Notes: generated by a model from the sequence alone, not told the origin. A DNA stretch of 45,718 bases from Desulfobacca sp. 4484_104 (GCA_002049795.1 MUKC01000021.1:1-45718), one strand, 5' to 3'; numbered from the stretch's first letter, positions 16,031 to 25,199 are shown. Program-made: numbers and translations.

Positions 16031-17245
16031 CTAGAGACCCTTGCGGGCTTCCCGGATGGTGCGTTCGATTTCCTCTTCCAGGGCCAGAGGCAGACCTTCG
16101 ATCTTGATGCTCAAAAACCCCCGGACAATGGTGGAGGCGGCTTCGTCCTCGTCCAGACCGCGGGCCATAAGATATTCGATCTCTTCCTGGGCAATCTTAC
16201 CGACCGCGGCCTCATGCGACATTTCCACTCCGGCCACCTCACCGCTCAGCTCCGGGATGGCATGAATGATACCGGTTTCAGAAAGAATCAGCCCCTGACA
16301 CTCCAGGTGGGCCTTAACGTCCGGGAACTTGCCGACCAGATGCCCCCGTGAGATGGACTTCCCGCCGGTGGTTACCGATCGGGCAATGACTTCGGCCCGA
16401 GTTTGGGGGGCCTCCAGGTAGACCCGACTGCCCAGGTCCAATTCGGTATCGGGGTGGGCCACTACGATGGATTGCAGGGTGGTGACCGCCCCGGTGCCGG
16501 TCAGACGCACCAAAGGGTCCATCTGGACGGATTTCACCGGCTTGAGCAAAATGTAATTGGAAATAAAGGTCCCTTTTTCCTCCACTAAGATCGCCGAACG
16601 CGGCCGGACATGGATGTCAGACCCCCAGTTGTGGACCATGGTGAAGTTAACCCGGGCTCCGGCCTTGACATAAAATTCAGAAATACCCAGGTGCAGACCG
16701 GCCTTGACACCGGGATGGGTAGTGCAGCCGGTGATGACATTCAGTTCCGACTCCGGTTCGGCAATGACGATATTGTGGACATGTTGGGCCAGGCCCTCGG
16801 TGCGGATGTAGAGGCAGGTTTCCACTGGGTAGGCAATCTTGGCCCCCGGCAAGGCTCGAATAAAATAGCCGTTGTCCAGATCTAGGGCGGTTTGAGCCGT
16901 ATATTTATCCGAATCAGGAGCAACCAGACGCCAATAATAATCTGTTAGCCATTCATAGCGCGCCAGGGCCTCCGTAATGGGCAACACCTCCACCCCCGGT
17001 TGACTGACCTTACAATGCATCACCGCGCGGTCGGCCTGGAAGAACGTCGCGGCATGTTCTTCGTCGGTCAGCTCTATACCCGCCTTCAGCAGATGGGATC
17101 GTTCTGCCGCATCAAATCCCTGATATTGCTCATCGTAGGCCCAGTCACCGCCCTGACGGGAGTATTGGTTCAGGTCCACATCTTGTCCCGCCTCCGCCTT
17201 TTTATCGCGGCCTCGGGCGGCTACTCCTTTGAGATCGTCAGGCAT
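16031..17245 (-). CDS. sufB: SufB/SufD-family Fe-S assembly scaffold (SmsB-like)
   Basis: A SufBD-superfamily protein of about 404 aa, the scaffold partner of the SufC ATPase in iron-sulfur cluster assembly. The beta-helix core carries the repeats GSRVYLEAPQTRAEVIARSVT (partly cited) and GAVTTLQSIVVAHPDTELDLG. The C-terminal HAIPELSGEVAGVEMSHEAAVGKI contains the conserved family motif ending SHEAAVG (both cited in pieces of the region). It is the only SufBD gene here, and no sufD, sufS or sufE is adjacent. This is the compact two-gene (SmsCB) layout of archaea and strict anaerobes. ATG 17245 is chosen over GTG 17254 because GAGGAG lies eight bases upstream. It overlaps sufC by 25 bp. Confidence 0.9.
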   Translation of the reverse strand: MPDDLKGVAARGRDKKAEAGQDVDLNQYSRQGGDWAYDEQYQGFDAAERSHLLKAGIELTDEEHAATFFQADRAVMHCKVSQPGVEVLPITEALARYEWLTDYYWRLVAPDSDKYTAQTALDLDNGYFIRALPGAKIAYPVETCLYIRTEGLAQHVHNIVIAEPESELNVITGCTTHPGVKAGLHLGISEFYVKAGARVNFTMVHNWGSDIHVRPRSAILVEEKGTFISNYILLKPVKSVQMDPLVRLTGTGAVTTLQSIVVAHPDTELDLGSRVYLEAPQTRAEVIARSVTTGGKSISRGHLVGKFPDVKAHLECQGLILSETGIIHAIPELSGEVAGVEMSHEAAVGKIAQEEIEYLMARGLDEDEAASTIVRGFLSIKIEGLPLALEEEIERTIREARKGL

Positions 17246-17961
17246 CGTACGCACTCCTCGTATCCTTGTTCCTTAATGTGTTCCAAGATCTCCCGCGGAA
17301 TGCCATGACAGGCGATCTGACCGTCACACATCACATGGCCTTTATCGGCGTTGAGATAATTCAAAATAAACCCCGTATGGGTGATAATCAGTCCGGATTT
17401 ATCCCGGTCGGCCCGACGCCGTTCCTTTTGCAGCAAGCGGCGGATAATTTCCCCCACCATTTGCAGGTTTTCCAGATCAACGCCGGACTCCGGCTCATCC
17501 AACAAGACCAGGGCGGGATCTTGGGCCAAGAGCTGTAACAGTTCCGATTTCTTGATCTCTCCGCCGGAGAAACCATAATTAATTTCGCGTTCCAAGAAGT
17601 TCTCAAAATCATAATCGAAGGCCAGTGCCTCGGCTGCCGGGCGCCCCTTGCCGCTACAGACCTGCAACAGATCTAGGGTCTTGACTCCCCGGATAGTCGG
17701 TGGTCGCTGAAAGGCCAGGCCCAGTCCCAGCCGGGCCCGCTCATACGTCGGCATCTGGGTGATATCGGTACCCTTAAATAAAATGCGCCCCTGGACAACC
17801 TTATAGCGCGCAAAGCCCATCAGGGTCATCAGCAGGGTGGACTTACCGGAGCCGTTTTTGCCAAACAGAATATGAGTTTCACCTGTCTGAATCTTAAGGT
17901 TGATTCCCTTCAGGACCTCTTTATCTTCAATGGTTACCCATAGGTCTTCAATCTGAAGCAT
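17221..17961 (-). CDS. sufC: SufC-family Fe-S assembly ATPase (SmsC-like)
   Basis: An ABC-type ATPase of 246 aa without membrane parts. Walker A GKNGSGKST, signature FSGGEIKKSE, Walker B LVLLDEPESGVD and the typical SufC ending with a CVRCLTI segment are all seen. It powers the SufB scaffold. ATG follows AGAGGAGGGATC. It is the first gene of a two-gene operon with sufB. Confidence 0.95.
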   Translation of the reverse strand: MLQIEDLWVTIEDKEVLKGINLKIQTGETHILFGKNGSGKSTLLMTLMGFARYKVVQGRILFKGTDITQMPTYERARLGLGLAFQRPPTIRGVKTLDLLQVCSGKGRPAAEALAFDYDFENFLEREINYGFSGGEIKKSELLQLLAQDPALVLLDEPESGVDLENLQMVGEIIRRLLQKERRRADRDKSGLIITHTGFILNYLNADKGHVMCDGQIACHGIPREILEHIKEQGYEECVRCLTISKE

Positions 17962-18024
17962 GATCCCTCCTCTGGCGGCAATTGCGGCCTTACCTGTCGC
18001 CCGGCCACCTTGGGCATGATTAAT

Positions 18025-18054
18025 AAGCCCTCAAAGTTTTAGCTTTGAGGGCTT
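18025..18054 (-). terminator. 12-bp inverted repeat, probable terminator
   Basis: AAGCCCTCAAAG (18025-18036), 6-nt loop, CTTTGAGGGCTT (18043-18054), a perfect stem. It lies after the small secreted-protein gene and before sufC on the minus strand, where it is followed by TTATTAAT. Confidence 0.6.
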
Positions 18055-18115
18055 GATGAGGTGCTCTGGCTTACGCCTATCATCGTAAGCCATATTGGCT
18101 CCACCCAATTGATTA

Positions 18116-18433
18116 TTAATTGGTTCCCTTGGGCACCGCCATGGGCGCAACTTCTGGTGCTAATTTTTGATATTGAATACCAAATGCCCGAGTTTCAAAG
18201 ACCTTGGGGTTAAAGGCCTTGGTCAGTTCCACTTCTTCGGGAGTCAGAATGAAAACGATCCCGCTATCATCAACGATAGCAAAACGCTCGCCTTTGGCCA
18301 GACACTGGGACACGCTCATTTCCCCCTTAAGTGCCTTTTTGGAGACACACAGCAACTTATCTGCTAATGCTGGGGTCGCCACCAAGCCAACCATTACTGC
18401 CAGGACCAATCCCATTACAAGTTTCGACCGCAT
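18116..18433 (-). CDS. Small secreted protein, unknown
   Basis: A 105-aa protein with a clean signal peptide (MRSK, hydrophobic core, cleavage after PALA). The mature part is about 80 aa, with two Cys (LLCVS and SVSQCLA) that may pair, then a short beta-rich segment. ATG is preceded by AAGGAGGAAAGGGA, so expression may be high. No family recognised. It is a monocistronic unit ending at the 18025-18054 hairpin. Confidence 0.8.
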   Translation of the reverse strand: MRSKLVMGLVLAVMVGLVATPALADKLLCVSKKALKGEMSVSQCLAKGERFAIVDDSGIVFILTPEEVELTKAFNPKVFETRAFGIQYQKLAPEVAPMAVPKGTN

Positions 18434-18618
18434 TCCCTTTCCTCCTTTTTCCTGGTTAAAATAATTGCCTCTGCCATTTTGGTATAATAAGACAACTTAA
18501 AGATACCCCAACCACTTGATAATTTAGAGTACTATATACACCCTGATATTTAAAGTCAACAATTTATTTAACTTGGGTGAGGCTTTAATCTTGATATTCC
18601 AAACTCCAAGAAAAGAGG

Positions 18619-19008
18619 ATGATTTATTTCCCATGTCTCCTGAGCGGCTTGCGCTCTCCGATTGACGGAGCAATTTCTTCTTGTTACATTGCGGACAAGG
18701 CCGAATCCGCCGCGGCCGTGGCTCAGAAACTCATCAGTTGGAACCAGAGGTTGGCCCTCATCGGTCCCAATGCCTCCGGCAATGCCCTCCCCGCGGCCCG
18801 TATCTGTGAAGATGCCGGAGTAATCATGATCAGTCCCTGGTCCACCAATCCTAAAACCACGGAAGGTAAAAAGTACGTCTTTAGAGCCTGTTTTTTTTTG
18901 GTAAGCTACACCATGACCGGCATGGCCCTGCGGGCTATCTCTTATAATCGCACGATCGCAGCACCCCTGGGGGTGCCGGTTAATCGTATGATTTCTCTCA
19001 ACTTTTAA
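18619..19008 (+). pseudogene. LivK-type amino-acid-binding protein, remnant
   Basis: About 85 codons (near 18680-18900) match the N-terminal lobe of branched-chain amino-acid ABC substrate-binding proteins: KAESAAAVAQKLI, LALIGPNASGNALPAARICE and MISPWSTNPKTTEGKKYVFRA are family-like. Signal peptide, beginning and the remaining three quarters are missing. After FRACF, at a run of nine Ts (near 18891-18899), the family sequence stops and unrelated residues follow to the stop at 19008. No Shine-Dalgarno is obvious. No transporter genes are near. It is a decayed fragment. Confidence 0.8.
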
Positions 19009-19246
19009 TAATAATATCAAGTCGCTTTTAAAGAACAATTTTCACGCCTCCGTCGAGGCGCCATTCATTGGGCCCCAAAACGGCTAGATTGGATGATATC
19101 GGGCTGAAAAAGCTCGCCAAGTCTAGAGGCAGATAATTGCGGAGGGCTAATTTATACCCTTACAGAGAAAGTGGCATCTCCTAATGTATGGTAGGAGCGA
19201 GGCGGCGGCTTCTCCCCAACCTAGACGGTTCTATGTGGGGCATTTC

Positions 19247-19275
19247 AGTGGCACCGGCAAGATACCGGTGCCACT
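19247..19275. repeat. 11-bp inverted repeat (REP-like)
   Basis: AGTGGCACCGG, 7-nt loop, CCGGTGCCACT; a perfect stem with no T-run. It resembles the short palindromes found between genes in many bacterial genomes. Confidence 0.55.
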
Positions 19276-19356
19276 AGGGAAACAATATCTTTTATGAATC
19301 CCCAGCCCAGGTCAAATTTGAGCTTAAGTATCATCAAATTACTAAAAATTGAGGTA

Positions 19357-19377
19357 GCCCAGGTTTTTAACCTGGGC
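19357..19377. repeat. 9-bp inverted repeat after the acyl-CoA synthetase gene
   Basis: GCCCAGGTT, TTT, AACCTGGGC. A compact hairpin 17 bp past the end of the minus-strand synthetase gene; it may end that transcript, though a U-tract is lacking. Confidence 0.5.
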
Positions 19378-19393
19378 CGAAGCTAGTCCGAAA

Positions 19394-21305
19394 TCAGCCA
19401 ATCATCATCCGAGCATCCAATACTAGCGTTCCCTGTCCGGCCGGAAAGACCCGCACCGGATTGAGATCCAGTTCCTGTATCTGCGGGAATTGTAACATCA
19501 GATTAGACAGCGCCACCAGAGATTGGTCCAAAGGTGTGATCGCGCCGGGCCCCGAGCAGTACTTCAATGCCGCCCTCTACCATCGGCATGATTAGCGCTT
19601 GCCAGTCTTCGCCGGCCGGCAGCCGCTGTGCCGCCACCTGTTGCAACTGTGCGAACCCCTGGGCCGCAGCTTTTGGGGTTTCGAGGTTGAGCAGGACACC
19701 GCCCAGGTCAGATTTGTGTACCGCGCTAGGGGCCACCATTTTCAGGCAAACCGGACAGTTAAATTGAGCCGCGGCGCTCTCCGCCGCGGCGACTGAATCC
19801 ACCAGTTGCCACTCGGGGACGACTAGGCCCAGGCTCTGGAAAACCTCTAAGGCTATCGGCAATGACAGGGACCCGGGGGTATAGAGATGCGGCTCTAGCA
19901 CCCTCGACACCGCGGTTAATTCCAGGGCTGGGGCAATCGCGGGCGAATTGGCTACTGTGGAAGGGGAGGCCTGCCGGGCCAGGGCCAGGGCCTGAATGGC
20001 CTCTTCGGGAAAATCAAAGACCGGCACGCCGATTTCCTTCCGGAAGTAGTGCTGTTCCTCCAGTTCGCCGATGACCGCAATCACCAGCGGTTTATTATAG
20101 CGCTCGGCTAACCTGATCTGCTCTTGGACCGTGTCCCGCGCCACGCCCTTTTCCTCATCGGATAACGGCTCATAATTAAGGAGCACCGCGTCATAGACCG
20201 GATCGCGACAGAATTCATGCATCAGATCCCGATAGAGCGAAAAATCATAAACATCTCCCAAATCTACCGGATTGATGGGTTCAATGATCCCGGCCCGCGA
20301 GCGGCTGCGAATTAAATTCTGGATGCGGTCCGACAGCGGCGGCAACTCAAAGCCCCAACGCTGGCAGGCATCGGCCACCAATACCGCCTGCCCCCCGGAG
20401 CGGGACATCACGGCCAAACGGTTGCCCTTTAAGGGCGGCTGTTCCAGGGCCTTGGCAGCCAGCAAAAAATCGGCCTGGGTATGAACCCGACACAACCCGG
20501 CCTGGACACAGGCGGCATCCACCACCTTGTCGTCCACGGTCAGGGCCGAGGTATGGCTGCGGGCAATGGCGGCGCTGGCAATGCCAATATTGGCTTTATG
20601 GAGCAGGATCGGTTTGGTGGCGGATTGCCCCAGGTCCATCAGACGCCGGCCATCGACGATATCTTCCAGGTAGAGGTAGATAATATGGGTGCCGTCGTCT
20701 TCCAACAGAAAGGCCAGGACATCGTCTTCATTAATATTTAATTTGTTGCCCAGGCTAATGAATTTGTTCATCCCCAGTCCTTCCTGGGCCAGCCAGGAGA
20801 TCAGGTTGGCGCCCACGCCACCGCTCTGGGCCACCACCGATACACCTCCGACAGGCGGCCGCAGGGGAATCTGGGCAAAGGGCAGGCACAGGCCGACTTC
20901 CAGATTGATCAGCCCCAGGCCGTTGGGCCCCACCAGGCGGATGCCATAATCATGGAGGCGCTGGCGCACTTCTTCTTCCAGGACCCGCCCGGCCTCGCTG
21001 CATTCGGAGAATCCCCCCGACTCCACCACTACCCGATTAATCCCCCGTTGGGCGCAGTGGTCCAAGATCTTGGGGACGATCAGGGCCGGAGCCAGCACGG
21101 TTACCAGGTCAACCGGCTGGGGCAATTCCAGCACCGAGGGCACAATCTCCAGGCCGCGCACCTGACCACCCCGCGGTCCCACCGGAAATATCTGCCCCTG
21201 GAAGCCGAAGTCCAAGAGGTTATTGACTATAACCCGACCCAAATTAGTGGGCAATTCCGAGACCCCCACTACCGCCACGCTACGGGGATAGAAAAATTGT
21301 TTCAT
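19394..21305 (-). pseudogene. Acyl-CoA synthetase (NDP-forming), frameshifted near 3' end
   Basis: A fused alpha-beta NDP-forming acyl-CoA synthetase (acetyl-CoA synthetase ADP-forming type), which makes ATP from acyl-CoA. The CoA-binding domain starts with FYPRSVAVVG. The ligase domain has VAQSGGVG and a phospho-His-type segment ARSHTSAL. An ATP-grasp part follows with CLKMVAPSAVHKSDLGGV. The frame stops at 19503 after RRDHTFGPISGGAV. The true C-terminus (LSNLMLQFPQIQELDLNPVR, ending DARMMIG, stop 19394-19396) is in another frame directly after. The 60-70 residues that relatives have between these points, including the GGxxxE region, are missing, so an internal deletion with a frameshift is likely. 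ATG start with a weak Shine-Dalgarno. Confidence 0.85.
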
Positions 21306-21427
21306 CGCCTAAGGCTGCTCCTGCATCGCGTTGGTTATCTTCCTATGCTCCTAAACCGGCCGAGAACAACAGATAGGCCTTTACAGGGCAAGATTTTTCA
21401 GGAATATTGTTTAACGTAAGAGAAATC

Positions 21428-22090
21428 ATGGTCGAGTTCAAACACCAAGTCCCTAGCGACCCGGAAGCCAACGTGTTATACGAAAAATGTTCCGATGTCG
21501 ATGCCTGTTTCTGGCAGGAGCTAGCTGAGCGTCCGCCAGAAGAAGTGACCGCTCGCACCGGGGCCAGTTTTATGGACGGCAACTATCGGTTAGGTTTTTT
21601 GAACCAGATGCTGAGCATTGCTCCGGCTCGGCGTCAGATAGTCATCATGGGTAACACAGACCGGGAACCAGGCTTTCAACTCTGTCTGGTAACCTTGCTG
21701 TTCCTTTTGCGGGTAAATATTGCTACCCTAAACCTTACCCAGGTTAGCCCCCGTGAATTCAAGGGCGGCACTACCTTCTTTCAAGGTCCCCATGCCCTGC
21801 CGGTAGCCCAACTAGAGGACCGCTTTGGTCAGGATGCCGCAGGTTTTTTAGCCGCCGGAGATGAGCTTGGCGGCCAGCCCCAGGACTTGGGCGATGCGGC
21901 CCTCACCCTGCCGGTGTTTCCCGGCCTGTCGGTGGGGGTCATCCTCTGGGAGGCGGATGATGAGTTCCCGGCTCAGGTCAGCCTTACCGTCCCCGCGGGA
22001 TTAGCGCAATTTTGGCCCCTGGACACCGTATGGGCCTTGCTGAACGTGGTGACCCGGGAACTCCGGCGTGCCGGCTCTGACCAACCCTAA
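21428..22090 (+). CDS. DUF3786 domain protein
   Basis: A 220-aa protein of the DUF3786 family, common in anaerobic deltaproteobacteria and acetogens, role unknown. Family-like parts are EVTARTGASFMDGNYRLGFL, a central LTQVSPREFKGGTTFFQGPH region (cited in part) and the ending PLDTVWALLNVVTREL. The frame is open from 21407, but ATG 21428 is better placed after AAGAGAA. It is divergent from the acyl-CoA synthetase gene. A 16-bp palindrome follows its stop directly. Confidence 0.8.
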   Translation: MVEFKHQVPSDPEANVLYEKCSDVDACFWQELAERPPEEVTARTGASFMDGNYRLGFLNQMLSIAPARRQIVIMGNTDREPGFQLCLVTLLFLLRVNIATLNLTQVSPREFKGGTTFFQGPHALPVAQLEDRFGQDAAGFLAAGDELGGQPQDLGDAALTLPVFPGLSVGVILWEADDEFPAQVSLTVPAGLAQFWPLDTVWALLNVVTRELRRAGSDQP

Positions 22091-22091
22091 C

Positions 22092-22107
22092 TTCCAAGGC
22101 CTTGGAA
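22092..22107. repeat. 16-bp perfect palindrome
   Basis: TTCCAAGGCCTTGGAA, with no spacer, begins one base after the DUF3786 stop codon. It could be a protein-binding site or the foot of a terminator. Confidence 0.5.
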
Positions 22108-22125
22108 AACCAAACATAACTTTGG

Positions 22126-22199
22126 CATCGGCAGTTCCGACCATCTTGACGGTCGGCAATCTTGGCGAACTGTCAGAGTTTCAAGCTTAAAAGCCGATG
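22126..22199 (+). ncRNA. Candidate nested RNA structure
   Basis: CATCGGC (22126-22132) pairs with GCCGATG (22193-22199). Inside, AGTT (22133-22136) pairs with AACT (22168-22171), and CCGACC (22137-22142) pairs with GGTCGG (22151-22156). A T-rich run follows. It lies between the DUF3786 gene and the cyclase gene: a leader element, a terminator or an unrelated fold. No family recognised. Confidence 0.3.
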
Positions 22200-22442
22200 T
22201 TTAAATTTTACCAATCAAATCAGGTCAGCGCAACTTGGAAACTACCAAATTTGCCTGATTAAGACTTATCACCCTATATTTAAAGGATGATCCGCCTTTA
22301 GCCGGGAAAATTTTCATTGGCTGACCAAACATCGGGCCAGGTTTTTAATTTTTATATATAATAAACAGGTAATCAGAATACCATAGTGAGTCGTTCCGGG
22401 GCTGACTGCTCATCCGAAGTTGAGAAAAGTAAGGAATATGAT

Positions 22443-23288
22443 GTGTCAAAATTGACTATTGTGGAGGCCATAGAGCTGGCCATTGCCCAAGAGTTGCAGG
22501 CCAGGCACAGTTATCTGGAATTGAGCAACGAGACCGACGATCCGGAATTAAAGAATCTCTTAAAGGAGATTGCCGATGAGGAGGCCCAACATGAGACCGC
22601 GCTGCGCAGTCGTCTCCGCTTATATAAAGAAAAGGATCAGTTGCGGGATACTATATCTCGCTATGTCAGTCCGGGAGTATGTGATGAGATTATCAAAAAC
22701 CCGGACCTGATGCAATTAGGGGGGCGACGCCGTCAAGTAACCGTGCTATTTGCCGATATCTGGGGGTTCACGGCGATTTCCGAACAGAACAGCCCGGAAA
22801 TCGTGGTAGAAATGCTCAATAGATTTTTTACCGCCATGGTGGCTCTAGTCTTTGACCATCAGGGCACCTTGGATAAGTATCTGGGAGATAACTTGATGGC
22901 GGTGTTCGGCGTGCCTCTGGAGATTCCGCAGGCCTCGCATCGGGCCGTCGAATGTGCCTTGGCCATGCACCGCCGACTGGAGGAGATGCAGGATCAGGGG
23001 GAATTTCCCATCCGCCGCATTGGCATCGGCATCAATACCGGGGAGGCCATCGTCGGCAATATCGGCTGCAGTCGCCGCATGGATTATACCGTAATCGGGG
23101 ATACGGTCAATGTCGCGGCTCGTCTTCAGGTCCTGACCCGCGAGCTAGAGGCCGATACTATTATCGGCCCCTTGACTTACCAGGAGGTGGCCGGGGACTT
23201 CGAGGTGGTAGCCGCTCCACCAGTAATTCTACGCGGTCGTCGCGAAACCACCCCCGTTTATAAACTAATAGGTCCTAAGGGTCGATAA
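22443..23288 (+). CDS. Half-ferritin domain fused to a class III adenylate cyclase
   Basis: About 281 aa. N-terminal 65 residues form two helices like rubrerythrin/ferritin (IELAIAQELQARHSYLEL, then EIADEEAQH with an ExxH pair), half of a diiron bundle. After a short linker comes a class III cyclase domain. Counted from GTG 22386, metal-binding Asps are D124 (FADIWGFT) and D168 (KYLGD), the substrate pair is K164 and D233 (ATP-type), and R246 lies in VNVAARL. The product should be cAMP. GTG 22443 is preferred because TAAGGA lies seven bases upstream; GTG 22386 would add 19 residues. Iron, oxygen or peroxide sensing through a dimeric diiron site is the obvious hypothesis. Confidence 0.85.
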   Translation: MSKLTIVEAIELAIAQELQARHSYLELSNETDDPELKNLLKEIADEEAQHETALRSRLRLYKEKDQLRDTISRYVSPGVCDEIIKNPDLMQLGGRRRQVTVLFADIWGFTAISEQNSPEIVVEMLNRFFTAMVALVFDHQGTLDKYLGDNLMAVFGVPLEIPQASHRAVECALAMHRRLEEMQDQGEFPIRRIGIGINTGEAIVGNIGCSRRMDYTVIGDTVNVAARLQVLTRELEADTIIGPLTYQEVAGDFEVVAAPPVILRGRRETTPVYKLIGPKGR

Positions 23289-23308
23289 CCTCGGCAAGGG
23301 CAATAATT

Positions 23309-23755
23309 ATGGAAAAGTATGAACTATGGTCTGTTGGCCGGGTACGGCATCCCGGCGGCCAAACAATTATCGAGATTGACCCGCAATACGTCCCGGCCCT
23401 GGACGGGTTGGCCGGGTTCTCCCACGTCTGGGTGATCTATTGGTTTCACGAACATGACGATCCCCAGAGTCGCCAACTCCTGAAGGTCCATCCCCGCAAT
23501 AATCCCGCCAATCCTTTGACTGGGGTGTTTGGCACCCGCTCCCCCCGGCGGCCTAATCTGATCGGTCTGAGCGCGGTCCGCATCTTGGGCATTGAAAACA
23601 ATTTAATCTGGCTGGATAAACTGGACGCTCGGGAGGGCACCCCGGTAGTGGATCTCAAACCCTATCTGCCGGGCATTGATCTTCACCCCGAGGCCACTAC
23701 TCCGGCGTGGGTGACTCGCGCCGGTTCAGGCCCCAGGGAAACTCAGGCTCACTGA
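23309..23755 (+). CDS. TrmO/TsaA-family tRNA methyltransferase
   Basis: A 148-aa member of the TrmO (YaeB/TsaA) family, which uses SAM to methylate N6-threonylcarbamoyladenosine at position 37 of some tRNAs. Recognisable parts are LAGFSHVWVIYWFH, VHPRNNPANPLTGVFGTRSPRRPNLIGLS (cited as the conserved block) and LDALDAREGTP-like LDKLDAREGTPVVDLKPYLP (in part). It starts with ATG 20 bp after the cyclase gene and may be cotranscribed. Its 3' end overlaps the convergent M20 gene by about 59 bp. Some archaeal-type relatives have other tRNA targets. Confidence 0.9.
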   Translation: MEKYELWSVGRVRHPGGQTIIEIDPQYVPALDGLAGFSHVWVIYWFHEHDDPQSRQLLKVHPRNNPANPLTGVFGTRSPRRPNLIGLSAVRILGIENNLIWLDKLDAREGTPVVDLKPYLPGIDLHPEATTPAWVTRAGSGPRETQAH

Positions 23756-24950
23756 GACAGCACAGCAGGCTGGCCGCGGCCTTGAGTCCGACTCCGAGAG
23801 CGCCCTCATCGGGGTTCAGATCAGGGGTATGCAGGGGCCGACCTTTGGTGCCAGGCGTCCTAGCCCCCAGGAAAAAATAAAAGGCGGGAACTTGTTGGGC
23901 AAAATAAGAGAAATCTTCGCTACCCATCACGGGGCGCATCCGATAGAGACGGGTAGGACCGAAAATATGCTTCAGCACCAGGACGGCTTGACTGGTCAAC
24001 TCCGGGTCATTGTGGAGAATCGGGTATATAGGTTGGCTCCGCAAGGCATATCCGGCTCCATACCCCTGGGTCAGACCGGTTAACAGCGACTCAAAGCGGT
24101 CCACCAGATTGTCCCGCACCGCCCGATCCAGGTAACGCATAGTACCCTCCAATTGCACCCGATCAGCCAGGATATTGAAACGCGTTCCCCCGGCAATGCG
24201 ACCAAATACCAGGACCACCGGCAGTCGGCTATCCTTGCCCTGGGCCACCAGGCTCTGAAGCTGATTGATTATCTGGGCTGCAACCAGAATGGCATCGACC
24301 CCTTTATGGGGCGTAGCGGCATGGACTGATTGGCCCCTAATCTCCATTTCCACCCGGTCGGCGCCGGCGGTGACCACCTCTGGACAATAGCCCATCACTC
24401 CTCGTTCAATCAGCGGCGAGATATGCAGGGCCAAGATGGCCTCCGGCCGCGGATTTTCCAGAACCCCGGCCTGGACCATGACTTTCGCCCCGCCTTCCTG
24501 ACCCAGGGGCAGGCCCTCCTCGGCGGGTTGAAAGATGAAGCGAATCTGGCCCCGCAAGTGCTCTTTAAGTTCGGTCAGCAGCCGGGCCGTGACCAAACCA
24601 ATACTTAAGTGGAAGTCATGGCCGCAGGCGTGCATTACTCCGGGGACCCGAGAACGCCAGGGGCAATCGACTGCTTCGGTAATCGGCAAGGCGTCCATAT
24701 CCGCCCTATAGGCGATCACCCGCCCCGGGTGCTGACCGATTAAGGTTCCTACTACCCCGTGGCCGGCAATGCCGCTGGTGACTATAAGGCCCAACTTTCG
24801 GAGATAGTCCGCCACCACCTGCCCGGTGCGGACCTCCTGGTTAGAAAGTTCGGGATACTGATGGAAATCTCGGCGTAAGCGCTCAAGCTCTGGAATCAGG
24901 GCCGGGACCCGAGACGCGATGGTTTGGAGCAACTGGGTCACGGTGGTCAC
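23697..24950 (-). CDS. M20-family amidohydrolase
   Basis: A 417-aa metallopeptidase of the M20D group, with hippurate hydrolase, N-acyl-amino-acid amidohydrolase and IAA-amino-acid hydrolase-like enzymes. Metal-site signatures are MHACGHDFH, FQPAEEG and the C-terminal GSEDFSYF. The dimerisation domain begins near VEMEIRGQSVHAATPHKG (in part). It starts with GTG 24950 after AAAGGAGG; a second GTG four codons on is possible. Cytoplasmic, substrate unknown. Confidence 0.92.
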   Translation of the reverse strand: MTTVTQLLQTIASRVPALIPELERLRRDFHQYPELSNQEVRTGQVVADYLRKLGLIVTSGIAGHGVVGTLIGQHPGRVIAYRADMDALPITEAVDCPWRSRVPGVMHACGHDFHLSIGLVTARLLTELKEHLRGQIRFIFQPAEEGLPLGQEGGAKVMVQAGVLENPRPEAILALHISPLIERGVMGYCPEVVTAGADRVEMEIRGQSVHAATPHKGVDAILVAAQIINQLQSLVAQGKDSRLPVVLVFGRIAGGTRFNILADRVQLEGTMRYLDRAVRDNLVDRFESLLTGLTQGYGAGYALRSQPIYPILHNDPELTSQAVLVLKHIFGPTRLYRMRPVMGSEDFSYFAQQVPAFYFFLGARTPGTKGRPLHTPDLNPDEGALGVGLKAAASLLCCLSEPEFPWGLNRRESPTPE

Positions 24951-25199
24951 GGGGTTATTACCTCCTTTGGTATGAAAATTCCCTAAGATTACCTCTTACC
25001 TGGATACCGGAGCCATTCTATCACATAACAGCTGTCATGATAACCCTAACCAGGTGTTTAGCAGCTCCATCAAACTTTAATATTTTCCCCAAGAAACTTC
25101 GATTTAGGCGCGAAACTGCAGGTAGTTATTTCAACCGGTCATCTCTGTGACTGGCCGGTTTTCAAGCTGAGGTTGGGAGATAGGGTATTGTAAAGGGAG

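Larger units (their letters stand above)
19009..19393. other. Intergenic region with two inverted repeats
   Basis: No gene seen in about 385 bp. It holds two perfect inverted repeats, listed separately at 19247-19275 and 19357-19377. Confidence 0.5.
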
